Counted from the stretch's first letter, positions 6,369 through 14,578 are shown. The stretch is DNA of 23,592 nucleotides from JBGVSA01 sp047605765 (GCA_047605765.1 JASGFB010000080.1:1-23592); one strand, 5' to 3'. Notes: generated from the sequence alone by a model not told the origin. Numbers and translations: made by a program.

Positions 6369-6820
6369 CATCATCATCCCAGCTGGACGCTGTGACCCTG
6401 CTTGCGCGCGTGGACGCCGCAGGCCTGTACCAGGCGGACGAAGAGGCCGCACGTGTGGCCTTCAACGCGGCCACGCCCTTGGGCTACAACGCCTACCGTA
6501 TCGATCTTGGGCTGGCTACCGACAAGCACAGTCTGTTGTCTCTGTTCGCGCGCTCGCTGCACTTCCCCGACTGGTTTGGCGACAACTGGGACGCCGCCGC
6601 CGAGTGCCTCACCGATCTGTCATGGGAAGAAGCCGACGGCTACATGCTGATCCTTCAGCGTGTAGAAGCACTCCGCAAGTTTGACGCCCGCACGCTCGAT
6701 ACCTTCTACGACGTGCTGCGCGAAGCGGCCGATGTGTGGCGCCAGGACGGCACCCCGTTCTGGGTGCTCATCGTCGATGAAAACGACAATGGGTTGCCGC
6801 GTCTGACCATTTCTTCATGA
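6365..6820 (+). CDS. Barstar-family ribonuclease inhibitor
   Basis: A 151-residue protein with no signal peptide. It overlaps the RNase stop by ATGA and the next gene's start by ATGA. The barstar core is clear in the middle: AYRIDLGLATDKHSLLSLFA, LHFPDWFGDNWDAAAECLTD, ADGYMLILQRVEAL and a C-terminal FWVLIVDENDN. The PDWFGDNWDA motif forms the inhibitory helix and loop that plug the barnase active site through acidic residues. The first 35 or so residues extend beyond minimal barstar. By family knowledge it stays cytosolic and neutralises RNase that folds before export. The gene order, enzyme then inhibitor, supports a cognate pair. Confidence 0.9.
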   Translation: MTSSSQLDAVTLLARVDAAGLYQADEEAARVAFNAATPLGYNAYRIDLGLATDKHSLLSLFARSLHFPDWFGDNWDAAAECLTDLSWEEADGYMLILQRVEALRKFDARTLDTFYDVLREAADVWRQDGTPFWVLIVDENDNGLPRLTISS

Positions 6821-7260
6821 GCTACAAACACCCCGTCTCGGTCCTGGTCGTGATTCACACGCCCGCGCTCGACGTCTTGCTGCTCGAGCGGGCCGCGCAC
6901 CCCGGCTTCTGGCAATCGGTCACCGGTAGCCAGGAGCCCGGCGAAGCACTGGCTGACACGGCATGGCGTGAACTGTTCGAAGAAACCGGCATCGACGCGT
7001 CGCCCGAGGCCATCGAAGCCTGGCCCATCCGCAACTGCTTCGAAATCCTACCCTTGTGGCGGCATCGCTACGCACCCGGCGTTACGCACAACATCGAACA
7101 CGTCTTCAGCGTATGCGTACCAGCCGACACGCCCGTACTCATCGCCCCCGACGAACACCGCGCCTATCGCTGGCTGCCGTATCGCGAAGCCGCACCGGCG
7201 TGCTTTTCGTGGACCAATCAAGACGCCGTCTGGATGCTGCCACTGCGCCAGAGGCGCTAG
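6817..7260 (+). CDS. nudB: Dihydroneopterin triphosphate pyrophosphatase (Nudix)
   Basis: The 147-residue protein has a complete Nudix box at about residues 37-59: G(5x)E(7x)REL-EE-G in GSQEPGEALADTAW then RELFEETGI. Flanking features fit NudB: VSVLVVIHT at the start, LLLERAAHPGFWQSVTGSQE, the RYAPGVTHNIEHVFSV segment and SWTNQDAV near the end. NudB removes pyrophosphate from dihydroneopterin triphosphate in folate synthesis. The start overlaps the barstar stop (ATGA), so it is the third gene of that operon; a functional link to the RNase is not obvious. It converges on hpnE across about 105 bases, in which I see no strong terminator. Confidence 0.87.
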   Translation: MSYKHPVSVLVVIHTPALDVLLLERAAHPGFWQSVTGSQEPGEALADTAWRELFEETGIDASPEAIEAWPIRNCFEILPLWRHRYAPGVTHNIEHVFSVCVPADTPVLIAPDEHRAYRWLPYREAAPACFSWTNQDAVWMLPLRQRR

Positions 7261-7365
7261 CGCTGGGGGTATGGGCTTGCCATGCGCGAACAAGCGCAGC
7301 AAGCCGCGCAGCGTCGGTGGTGGGGGGCAAGAAAGCCCTGGCCGGTTGGGCCGGGCGGCGCTGGA

Positions 7366-8679
7366 TCAGCGGCTGGCCAGCGTCAGCCGCGTGATGTGAC
7401 GCGCCGCCGTCAGGCCGGACCGCACCGCCGATTCGATGGTGGCCGGATAGGTCGGATCCAGATAGTCGCCCGCCAGCACCAGGTTGCGGATCGGCGTCAC
7501 GTGGCGCGGCCGCACCAAGCCGGGTCGGCAGGCGAAGGTGGCGCGCTTTTCGGTGATCACAGTCGACCAGCGTGGCGCCGCCAGGCGCGGGAACAGGCGT
7601 TCTACCGCCTGATGGGCGCGTAACGCGATTTCGTCGCGCGGCAAATCGGAATGCGGCCCACGCGCAGAAATCACCCCCGCCAGCATGCCCGGCATGCCAC
7701 CCAACTGACCACGGTCGAACAGCCACTGCACGATCGAATCGCTCATCCCAATCATCGGTTCGGGCAGGCGGATGTCGCGATCATATTCGAGGTAGACCGT
7801 GGTGATCGGCTCATAGGGCAGGGCATCGATCTGCTGGCGCAGCATGGCGGCCTCGTCGAAGCCTTCCAGCAGCGCGCTGACGTGATACGGCGCCACGGCC
7901 ACCACCACGTAATCGAAAACGTCGCCACCAAACGGATTGCCATCGAGCAGAAAACCATCGCGCGCGCGCAGGATGCGCTTGATCGGCGTGGCCGTATGCA
8001 CGGGGTGCCCCTGGCGCGACAGAAAATGCGCTGCGGGGAAGGGCAGCATCTCGGTCAGGTCGACGCGCGGGATGAGCAATTCGGCATCCGCCGCGCGCCC
8101 GGCCAACGAATCACGCAGCACATTGGCAAACACCTGTGCAGAGGCCTCGTTGGCCGGCGTATTGAGCGCCGCCACGCAAAGGGGCTCCCATACCAGTTCG
8201 GTCAGCAGTGGTGTCTGCTCGGTGGTGGCGAGCAATTCCGATACCGGATGATCTGTGTCGAAGCGGTAATGCTTGCGCTTGAGATAGCGCATCAGGCGCA
8301 GGGCCGCCCAGCGGTCAGCCCATGACAACTCGCGCGAACGCAGCAGCCCGATGGCCAGATTCAGCGGGGCGGGTGCTTGTGCCGCGCGCAAGCTCAGGCG
8401 GCCGGGCACATGCAGCGAAAACGGGCGCGCCAGCAGTTGGCGCGGCGGCACGCCGAGCGAGCGCATCATGCGCAGGGTTTCGGTGTACGCCCCGATCAGG
8501 ATGTGCTGGCCGTTGTCGATACGGTAGCCGTCCTTTTCTACCACGCGGGCGCGCCCACCCAGAGTGCGCGACGATTCGAACACGCTCACTGCGAAGCCGG
8601 CGCGAGCCAGTTCCACCGCGGCCGTCAGCCCGGCATAGCCGCCGCCGATCACCGCCACACGCGGCGTAGGCGCGTTCAT
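7366..8679 (-). CDS. hpnE: Hydroxysqualene dehydroxylase HpnE (FAD-dependent)
   Basis: The 437-residue protein opens with a dinucleotide-binding motif, VAVIGGGYAGLTAAVELARA, then FESSRTLGGRARVVEKDGYR and NGQHILIGAYTETLRMMRSL, features of the amine oxidase/phytoene desaturase-like family to which HpnE belongs. A C-terminal FAD segment is seen in LVLAGDYLDPTYPATIESAV then RSGL. HpnE reductively removes the hydroxyl from hydroxysqualene to give squalene, the last step of the HpnCDE route. It is the distal gene of hpnC-hpnD-hpnE, with a 137-base gap after hpnD that holds no gene. No strong ribosome site precedes ATG 8679. Confidence 0.92.
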   Translation of the reverse strand: MNAPTPRVAVIGGGYAGLTAAVELARAGFAVSVFESSRTLGGRARVVEKDGYRIDNGQHILIGAYTETLRMMRSLGVPPRQLLARPFSLHVPGRLSLRAAQAPAPLNLAIGLLRSRELSWADRWAALRLMRYLKRKHYRFDTDHPVSELLATTEQTPLLTELVWEPLCVAALNTPANEASAQVFANVLRDSLAGRAADAELLIPRVDLTEMLPFPAAHFLSRQGHPVHTATPIKRILRARDGFLLDGNPFGGDVFDYVVVAVAPYHVSALLEGFDEAAMLRQQIDALPYEPITTVYLEYDRDIRLPEPMIGMSDSIVQWLFDRGQLGGMPGMLAGVISARGPHSDLPRDEIALRAHQAVERLFPRLAAPRWSTVITEKRATFACRPGLVRPRHVTPIRNLVLAGDYLDPTYPATIESAVRSGLTAARHITRLTLASR

Positions 8680-8816
8680 GCCGACAGAGCGCGGCGGGCG
8701 CGTGGTGCGGGCCGGCGGGCGGCCGTTGATGCAAACTGCATGATGCGTGCGATTCCCCGGATTGGGCGGTCGATGCCGCGTGAGTCTGTTCTATGCCAGA
8801 TCTTAGCCTGCCGCGC

Positions 8817-9650
8817 TCAACCGCGCAGCCACGTGCGCGTGGCGATCCACAACTTGCGGACCGGCGTCAGCGCGGTGCGATAGGTCAGAACCTGGCAGCC
8901 GTCGGCGCGGATCTCGCGCAGCAGCGTGCGATAGATCGCCGCCATCACCAGGCCCGGCCGCTGGCTCTTGCGGTCGCCCGCCGGCAACAGCGCCATGGCC
9001 TGATCGTAATAGCGCTCGGCGCGCTCGATCTGAAATTCCATCAGTGCCCGAAAATTGTCGCTATAGCGCCCTTCCAGCAGATCCTTGGCCGGCACCTCGA
9101 AGCGCTGCAACTCATCCACAGGCAGATAGATGCGGCCACGGCGGGCGTCTTCGCCCACGTCGCGAATGATGTTGGTCAGCTGGAAAGCCATCCCCAGGTC
9201 GTGCGCATACTTCAGCGTCTGGCGATCCTGGTAGCCGAAGATCTCCGCCGCCAGCAGGCCCACCACGCTGGCGACGCGATAGCAGTACAACTGCAGATTC
9301 TTGAAATCCAGGTAACGCGACTGCTGCAGATCCATCTGCATGCCGTCGATGATCTCCAGCAGCAACTCCAGCGGAATATTGAAGTGCTGCCGCACCTGCG
9401 ACAGCGCTACGCATACCGGGTGGGTCGGCGCGCCGCCATAGATGGCCGCCGTTTCGCCACGCCACCAGTCGAGCTTGGACTGCGCGATCTGCAAGTCATG
9501 GGTTTCGTCTACCACGTCGTCGACTTCGCGGCAGAACGCATACAGCGCCATGATCGCGCGCCGCCGTTCAGGTGGCAGAAACAGAAAGCTGTAATAAAAG
9601 CTCGAACCGCTGGCGGCGGCTTTCTGCTGGCAGTATTCGAAAGGATCCAT
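8817..9650 (-). CDS. hpnD: Presqualene diphosphate synthase HpnD
   Basis: The 277-residue trans-isoprenyl synthase has both aspartate-rich metal sites: CREVDDVVDE near residue 40 and NIIRDVGEDARRGRIYLP near residue 160. Other squalene/phytoene synthase motifs are SSFYYSFLFLPPERRRAIMA, YCYRVASVVGLL and DLGMAFQLTN. HpnD condenses two farnesyl diphosphates to presqualene diphosphate. It starts 14 bases after the hpnC stop, so the two are co-transcribed and probably translationally linked. The close relation to hpnC reflects an old duplication, but the NIIRD motif separates it from HpnC (NFWQD). Confidence 0.93.
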   Translation of the reverse strand: MDPFEYCQQKAAASGSSFYYSFLFLPPERRRAIMALYAFCREVDDVVDETHDLQIAQSKLDWWRGETAAIYGGAPTHPVCVALSQVRQHFNIPLELLLEIIDGMQMDLQQSRYLDFKNLQLYCYRVASVVGLLAAEIFGYQDRQTLKYAHDLGMAFQLTNIIRDVGEDARRGRIYLPVDELQRFEVPAKDLLEGRYSDNFRALMEFQIERAERYYDQAMALLPAGDRKSQRPGLVMAAIYRTLLREIRADGCQVLTYRTALTPVRKLWIATRTWLRG

Positions 9651-9664
9651 GGACTCAAAAGCCC

Positions 9665-10495
9665 CTAGCTGGGCGAGCGGGTGTTATTCATGGTCAGGGC
9701 GCGCAGCCCCAGGCGCAGCCAATCCGGCATCCCCAGCGTGGGGCGGGCACGGAACACATCGTAATCGGCCGCCTCGATGCGTTCGAGAATGCGCAGGCCG
9801 CCTTGTACCACAAGCCGGATCTCCCAGCCCACCCGGCCGGGCAAACGTCGCGCCAACGGCGCGCCCGCGCACATCATGGCGCGCGCCCGTGCGACCTCGA
9901 AACGCATCAATGCGCGCCAGGTATCATCCACCCGGCCCTGCGCAATCTGTGCCTCAGTCATGCCGAAACGGGCCAGGCTTTCTTGCGGCAAGTACACGCG
10001 ATCCTTGGCCCAATCGACGGCGACATCCTGCCAAAAATTGATCAGTTGCAGCGCCGTACAGATCTGGTCGGACTGCTCGCAATTGTGCGCCGACGCCTCG
10101 CCATACAGATGCAACATCAGACGGCCCACCGGGTCGGCCGAGCGGCGGCAGTAATCGCGCAGCTCGGCAAAATCAGCGTAGCGCTTCTTGACCACATCCT
10201 GCGAAAACGCATCGAGCAAATCATGCAGCAATTGCACCGGCAGACCAAAGGCGCGCACCGCGCGGGCGAGGCGGGCGAACATCGGCTCGTCTGGCGTCTG
10301 GCCCGCCTCGATCAGGTTCAACGCGTGGCGATATTCGTTCAGTTGCGCCAGCCGCACCATGGGCTGGGCATCGCCTTCATCGGCGATATCATCTGCGCTG
10401 CGGGCAAAGGCATAGATCGCCTCCACCGGCTCGCGTAGTCGCGCCGGCAACAACACCGACGCGACTGGAAAATTCTCGTAATGCTCGACTGACAT
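9665..10495 (-). CDS. hpnC: Hydroxysqualene synthase HpnC
   Basis: ATG 10495 (MSVEHYENFPVASVLLP) matches the usual HpnC N-terminus; GTG 10507 upstream is an alternative, and neither has a strong ribosome site. The 276-residue protein carries SADDIADEGD near residue 38 and ALQLINFWQDVAVDWAKDRV with YLPQESL near residue 155, the two metal-binding regions. HpnC converts presqualene diphosphate to hydroxysqualene. It is first in the operon, and its promoter probably lies in the inverted repeat shared with tRNA-Leu. No squalene-hopene cyclase or later hopanoid gene is in the window, so the final product cannot be told from here. Confidence 0.92.
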   Translation of the reverse strand: MSVEHYENFPVASVLLPARLREPVEAIYAFARSADDIADEGDAQPMVRLAQLNEYRHALNLIEAGQTPDEPMFARLARAVRAFGLPVQLLHDLLDAFSQDVVKKRYADFAELRDYCRRSADPVGRLMLHLYGEASAHNCEQSDQICTALQLINFWQDVAVDWAKDRVYLPQESLARFGMTEAQIAQGRVDDTWRALMRFEVARARAMMCAGAPLARRLPGRVGWEIRLVVQGGLRILERIEAADYDVFRARPTLGMPDWLRLGLRALTMNNTRSPS

Positions 10496-10522
10496 GCCCG
10501 GCGCCACGAAAGCAAAGCTATG

Positions 10523-10552
10523 GAGTATAGCGGCCTCGTCGCTGGTATACTC
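10523..10552. promoter_or_regulatory. Back-to-back -10 elements in an inverted repeat (hpnC / tRNA-Leu)
   Basis: GAGTATA at 10523-10529 and TATACTC at 10546-10552 form an exact 7-bp inverted repeat 16 bases apart. Each arm gives a TATACT -10 pointing outward: plus strand (10546-10551, with TG one base before it, an extended -10) toward tRNA-Leu, minus strand (10529-10524) toward hpnC. Each arm also sits where the -35 of the other promoter would be, so both cannot be occupied easily at once. Confidence 0.55.
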
Positions 10553-10584
10553 GGCGGCCTCTCAGGGGCGTCACCCGCCCCGAG

Positions 10585-10669
10585 GCCCAGGTGGCGAAAT
10601 TGGTAGACGCACCAGATTTAGGTTCTGGCGTAGCAATACGTGGGGGTTCGAGTCCCTTCCTGGGCACCA
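10585..10669 (+). tRNA. tRNA-Leu (anticodon UAG)
   Basis: A type II (long variable arm) tRNA with acceptor GCCCAGG/CCTGGGC, D-arm GCGAAATTGGTAGACGC, anticodon stem CCAGA/TCTGG around the loop TTTAGGT (anticodon TAG), variable arm CGTAGCAATACGT, T-arm GGGGGTTCGAGTCCCTT and encoded CCA. It reads CUN leucine codons. The integrase relic just downstream suggests its 3' end once served as an island attachment site. Confidence 0.97.
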
Positions 10670-10695
10670 TAAACAATTCCGAAGTGTTCTGATCT

Positions 10696-10736
10696 AGGCC
10701 GTTAATCCAAGCTGTGGCAAGGGTTGCGGCCTTTTT
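10696..10736 (+). terminator. Rho-independent terminator after tRNA-Leu
   Basis: AGGCCG pairs with CGGCCT, and AATCC pairs with GGGTT inside it across a small internal loop. The stem runs into TTTTTG. It lies 27 bases after the tRNA 3' end. Confidence 0.75.
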
Positions 10737-10823
10737 GTTGTCCGATGCATTCCATTGCAATCCGAGGGCCACTGGGGGCAATGTTGGGGGCAAGTCACAG
10801 ATGCAAAAAGGAGTTGCCCCCAC

Positions 10824-10973
10824 ATTCCACTGACCGACACCGGTATCCGTGTGCTCAAGCCTACAGACAAAGTTCCGCATGTCTCTGATGCCAAAAGCAT
10901 GTGCCTGGAGATTTCACCGGCTGGGGGCAAGTGGTGGCGACTGAAGTAGCGCATCGATGGTAAGGCGCGCGTT
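10824..10973 (+). pseudogene. 5' relic of a P4-type tyrosine integrase
   Basis: From 10824 the frame reads PLTDTGIRVLKPTDKVPHVS, DAKSMCLEISPAGGKWWRLK, an amber stop at 10947-10949, and then RIDGKARV. This is the N-terminal arm-binding domain of P4-like integrases (the familiar LTDT...AK...DSGGLYLEV...G-K-WR-KYR pattern). The stop sits where a Tyr codon is normally found. The expected start codon is ATT instead of ATG, although AAAAAGGAG remains at 10805-10813, ten bases before it. The catalytic domain is absent. Its place just after tRNA-Leu fits the normal orientation of such islands. From 10974 to 11181 I see nothing that can be assigned. Confidence 0.8.
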
Positions 10974-11181
10974 CTTGGCGGCGATGGCGACCGCCGCTGT
11001 CCACTAACCGCGCAACTCTCACATTGCGACGGTATACAGCCCATATTTGAAGGGGTTTTGTTGGTTTCTTCTAGTCCCTTCTTGACCCTTCTGAAGTCCG
11101 CGCCACGTGGCAACGCCGGTTTTGCCTCGCCTGCGTGAAAGCAAAGCAGTAATCGGCCCGCATCACTCGGCCATCGCGCCC

Positions 11182-11745
11182 TCAGCCAGCTGAATCCTTT
11201 CCTTGGGCGTCCAGCTCCGCGCGATATTCCCGCACGTAACGACGCATGACCGCGAAGGCGACCAGCGGGCCGATGAGGAGTGGCATCAGGAAATAACTGA
11301 GCAGCACCCAGGTGATCTGGTCTTCCTTGTCCATTGCGCGCGCCAGCCGGCGGTTCAAGCGCAGTAGCCAGATATTCGCTGCCACCAGCGCTGCGCCCCC
11401 GATCATCACGCACAGGTTGCCGGCCCTCGGCGACAAGCCGTCGCGCGCCAGCCACACGGCGGTGAGTACGATCCAGGTCACGATAATTGCCTGGCCCGCC
11501 CGGCAGAAGAGCGTCCAGTCGGCCTCGACAGTGGGCCGCGCTGCGATGCGTGCTGCGGCAGCGGCTGTCTTTCTGCTGTCGCGATAGGTCGTCATGGCTT
11601 CGGCGGATACGCCCCGTTCGGCCAACAACTCATCGAGGACTTGATAGGCGATTTCCGTTCTGTCGTCTTTCTGTCTCAGTTCAATGAGCTCGTCGTCGCT
11701 CATCGTGGCGAAGTGCGCGCGCAAGCGGCTGGATGATTCATCCAT
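11182..11745 (-). CDS. Hypothetical membrane protein, three predicted membrane segments
   Basis: ATG 11745 (MDESSSRLRAHFATMSDDEL) is preferred over the upstream 11814 start, as AGGA lies about seven bases ahead and the extra residues are low quality. The 187-residue protein has a soluble N-terminal half rich in charged residues (ELIELRQKDDRTEIAYQVLD, ELLAERGVSAE), then hydrophobic stretches AIIVTWIVLTAVWLA, LCVMIGGAALVAANIWLLRL and WVLLSYFLMPLLIGPLVAFA. It ends with a basic, then acidic tail (MRRYVREYRAELDAQGK). I do not recognise a family. It lies between the integrase relic and a second unknown membrane protein, so it could be residual island cargo, but codon use looks like the chromosome. 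Confidence 0.65.
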   Translation of the reverse strand: MDESSSRLRAHFATMSDDELIELRQKDDRTEIAYQVLDELLAERGVSAEAMTTYRDSRKTAAAAARIAARPTVEADWTLFCRAGQAIIVTWIVLTAVWLARDGLSPRAGNLCVMIGGAALVAANIWLLRLNRRLARAMDKEDQITWVLLSYFLMPLLIGPLVAFAVMRRYVREYRAELDAQGKDSAG

Positions 11746-11976
11746 GGTGGGTCCTGTATCGATCGATTTGCCTGGCGATGGCCTGTGGCCTGCTTGGCGG
11801 CGGCATTTTGGCACAGTGGCTGAAGCAACGAGGTGTTTGTGGGATGTGCGGAAGGCGCTGAAGTCGCCGAGCTTTGTACTGACTAAGTGGCATGTTCATG
11901 ACCAATGAGTACAAAAGGGCGTGTGTAGGTTATGTAGGATCTGCCGATACGAAGTTACTTCCCCGGTTGATCAAAT

Positions 11977-12612
11977 ATGGATATCGACAAGCTGATTGCA
12001 ATCGTACCGGCCATCGCGCAGGTGCTCGCGGGGGTCGCCGCATTTCTGGCGCCGCTGATTGTCTGGAAGAACGGCCACGTCAGCCGGGCGGAGCGACTGC
12101 GCAAAGAGTTCAATGCTGTGCGCGAGTGTGTGCGTGGCATGCAGGACATAACTATCGATACGCCAGAGGGGCGATTTGCTAAGGAAAAGGCGTATTGGGC
12201 GCTGGCCGGAACAGAAAGCGTGACCCCCGCCGCCGTTGAATATGTGCTCGCGCTACCGATGCCTGCGTTGTCTCTGCGTGATTATGTGAGTGCGCAAGAC
12301 TATCTCGTTCACCGGCCGGCAGCGCTTGGTCCCCAGCTGGAGTTCGATTGGCTCAGCGTTTATCGTCCATTTCGGTTCTGGTATCCCAGAGTGGTACTGG
12401 GGGTCGCTTTTGTGCTCTACATTTTCCCTATCCTCCCACTGATCTTTTTCCCCCACGATGTTTCGGAAATCTATAGAGCGCTCTGGCCGTATGTTCTGTT
12501 TCTTGAAGGTACGGCTTGGATCCTGTTTAGGTCGGCGCTGCCCGTGCTGCGTGCAAACAAGCTCATGGAGCGCCAGGCGAAGTTTTTTGCTGAGCAGCCC
12601 ACCACTACCTAA
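11977..12612 (+). CDS. Hypothetical membrane protein
   Basis: A 211-residue protein with an N-terminal hydrophobic segment (IAIVPAIAQVLAGVAAFLAP), a soluble middle of about 100 residues (RAERLRKEFNAVRECVRGMQ, KEKAYWALAGTESVTPAAVE) and two close C-terminal membrane segments (VVLGVAFVLYIFPILPLIFF and YVLFLEGTAWILF). It has no strong ribosome site, and no family is recognised. It is followed by a clear terminator. The middle region may be a cytosolic sensor or scaffold, but that is speculation. Confidence 0.65.
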   Translation: MDIDKLIAIVPAIAQVLAGVAAFLAPLIVWKNGHVSRAERLRKEFNAVRECVRGMQDITIDTPEGRFAKEKAYWALAGTESVTPAAVEYVLALPMPALSLRDYVSAQDYLVHRPAALGPQLEFDWLSVYRPFRFWYPRVVLGVAFVLYIFPILPLIFFPHDVSEIYRALWPYVLFLEGTAWILFRSALPVLRANKLMERQAKFFAEQPTTT

Positions 12613-12720
12613 GCATCTAGATTAATGACGATTGCATCGAGACGCTGTGTTGCACACATGTACCGCGCATCCTGGCGTCGGTGAGGTATTCACCGCAGTA
12701 GCTGTGTCGTACTCAAGGAC

Positions 12721-12751
12721 AAAGGCCGCCCTCGGGCGGCCTTTGTTTTTT
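12721..12751 (+). terminator. Rho-independent terminator
   Basis: AAAGGCCGCC (12721-12730) pairs perfectly with GGCGGCCTTT (12735-12744) around CTCG, followed by GTTTTTT. It ends the transcript of the preceding plus-strand membrane protein gene. Confidence 0.9.
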
Positions 12752-12789
12752 GGTGCGGTGTGACTGCAGCGCGCGGTGCGCGCTCAACG

Positions 12790-14433
12790 CTATTGCAGCG
12801 TGGCGGCCAGGCCCGCGAGCGCGGGGGTGGCTTTGATGCCGGCGGCCACCATGTCGGCTACGGCGTTGGCGCCGGCCTCTTGGAAGTGGGTGGTGTCCGG
12901 GCTGGCCAGCGTCCCGCTGGTCTGCGTCTTGTAGTACGGGTAGCGCGGGTCGTTCTGGTCGATGGCGAGCCAGTAGTGGGTCCAGTCCGTCGGGTGCGCG
13001 TTGGCGAAGGTGAGGGTGGTGGCTTCCAGATCGATGAAGGGCACGCTGTTGGCCGTGGCGGTGTCGCGCACGGTCTGGCTGTAGTCGCCAATGAAGGCGA
13101 AGCCGTTGGCGGCGTTCTGCTGGGTGAAGTGGTTGGGCACTACCGGGCGCGTGTCACCGCTCTGGTAGGCGGTCTTGCGGTCCGCGTTCCAGAAGCGCGT
13201 GGTGGGCGTCATGATCAGCGGGGTGGCGCCCGCCGCACGGGCGAGGGTGACGTAGTTTTCCAACGAATATTGGAATGACATTTCCGGTTTGCCTGCCGGG
13301 TACTGGCGCTTGCCGCTGGCGTCATTGGGGTAGCTGCACAGGTTGGCGACGTCCGCTGGCCCGCGTACGGCCTTGCTGCTGTCGCAGTTCTGGTCGTTGT
13401 GGCCGTGGTTGATGATGACGTAGTCGCCGGCCTTCATGAAGCGTGCCATCTGCTGGTACCAGCCGCCGTTGTAGAAGTCGCGCGAGGATCGCCCGGCGCG
13501 CGCGCCGTTGAGCACGTGCACGCCGGCGTCGGCTTTGAAGCGTGCCTGGAACACTTGCCCCCAGCCCATGCGCGGCAGGCGTTCGAGTTCGTAAGTGGCA
13601 GCGGTGGAATCGCCCACTACCAGCACGCGCACCTTGGCGTTCTTGATGCTGGCCAGTTCGCTCACCGCGCGCGTGTAGTCGAGTGGCTCGTATGGGCCGC
13701 TGCCGACCAGACCGACAATGGGGCGGAAGCTGATGTCGGTGAGCACGGTGTAAGCCGATTCACCGGTGTTGTTGTCGTAGTTGCGCGTGTGATTGATGAC
13801 GTCGAGCACGGCATCCACGCCTTTGCCGTTGGCATCCATCGGCGTGCTGACGGGGTTGAAGCTGGCGACATTGGCGACGCCGGCATCGGTCAGCGCGGTG
13901 CTGAAACCGGCGCGCATGCGTTCGACGGCGGTGCTCAATGTGGCGGCATCCACCGTTGGCGCTTTGCCGCTGTCCACCATCTGTTGCGGGCCGATGTACT
14001 TGAGCGACACGGCAACGTCCGAGGCGATGCGGTCGGTCAGGGGGTTGATGTTGGCCACGTTGGTAGCCTGCGCGGTGATGCCCGGCAGGTAGGCCGCCAG
14101 GCAGCGCGCCCGCAGGGTGTTGTTGTAGCGGCAGTTGGTGTTACTGCCCGCTTCGATCGCCGACAGCAGCAGGGGCGCCTGCAGGCCAGTGGCGTCGACG
14201 CCAAAGCGGCCGGTGGTGTCGGCCACAGCGGTCAGGCGCGTGCCGGCGGCATCGACGATGGTCACGTGGGCGCCGGCCAGCGGGGCGCCGATGGCGACGA
14301 CGCCTTCTACGCGTGTGGCAGGTGTGGCGGGGGTGCCGTTGTCGTCGTCATCGCTGCCGCAGGCGGCCAGTGCCAGCGCCAGGACGGTCATGGCGCAGCC
14401 GCGCGCCAGGCGCAGCCGGGGGTGTTCTCTCAT
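12790..14433 (-). CDS. SGNH-hydrolase lipoprotein, rhamnogalacturonan acetylesterase-like
   Basis: Start 14433 is chosen because AAGGAG ends six bases before it; ATG 14451 lacks one. The 547-residue protein starts with a lipoprotein signal (MTVLALALAACGSDDDD). Next is a small carboxypeptidase-regulatory/Ig-like domain (VEGVVAIGAPLAGAHVTIVD), an uncharacterised domain of about 180 residues, and a C-terminal SGNH hydrolase. The catalytic blocks are visible: VVGDSTAATYE (Ser about 276), NGARAGRSSRDF (Gly), INHGHNDQNC (Asn), and SPDTTHFQEAGANAVAD (Asp and His). The GDST start and the HFQEAGA ending match the CE12 rhamnogalacturonan acetylesterase group. It probably removes acetyl groups from pectin-type sugars at the cell surface. 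It diverges from another esterase lipoprotein, suggesting shared use. Confidence 0.82.
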   Translation of the reverse strand: MREHPRLRLARGCAMTVLALALAACGSDDDDNGTPATPATRVEGVVAIGAPLAGAHVTIVDAAGTRLTAVADTTGRFGVDATGLQAPLLLSAIEAGSNTNCRYNNTLRARCLAAYLPGITAQATNVANINPLTDRIASDVAVSLKYIGPQQMVDSGKAPTVDAATLSTAVERMRAGFSTALTDAGVANVASFNPVSTPMDANGKGVDAVLDVINHTRNYDNNTGESAYTVLTDISFRPIVGLVGSGPYEPLDYTRAVSELASIKNAKVRVLVVGDSTAATYELERLPRMGWGQVFQARFKADAGVHVLNGARAGRSSRDFYNGGWYQQMARFMKAGDYVIINHGHNDQNCDSSKAVRGPADVANLCSYPNDASGKRQYPAGKPEMSFQYSLENYVTLARAAGATPLIMTPTTRFWNADRKTAYQSGDTRPVVPNHFTQQNAANGFAFIGDYSQTVRDTATANSVPFIDLEATTLTFANAHPTDWTHYWLAIDQNDPRYPYYKTQTSGTLASPDTTHFQEAGANAVADMVAAGIKATPALAGLAATLQ

Positions 14434-14578
14434 CGCAGTCTCCTTGTTCATTTTTGTAAGGGTCGCCGCGCGCTGCGCGATGGCGTAGCACTGGCGCGTC
14501 CACTCTACGGGGGCGGCGCGCGCCGGGCCTGACTGCGATTGCTGACTTTGCGCCGCCTGCGGCGGCGCCCTGTGCCGC

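Noticed and set aside
10518..10880. Minus-strand ORF across the tRNA
   Set aside because: It runs antisense through tRNA-Leu and its terminator, so cannot be a real gene.
13399..14532. Open frame on the plus strand opposite the SGNH esterase
   Set aside because: Shadow of a GC-rich gene, with low-complexity Ala/Gly/Val content.
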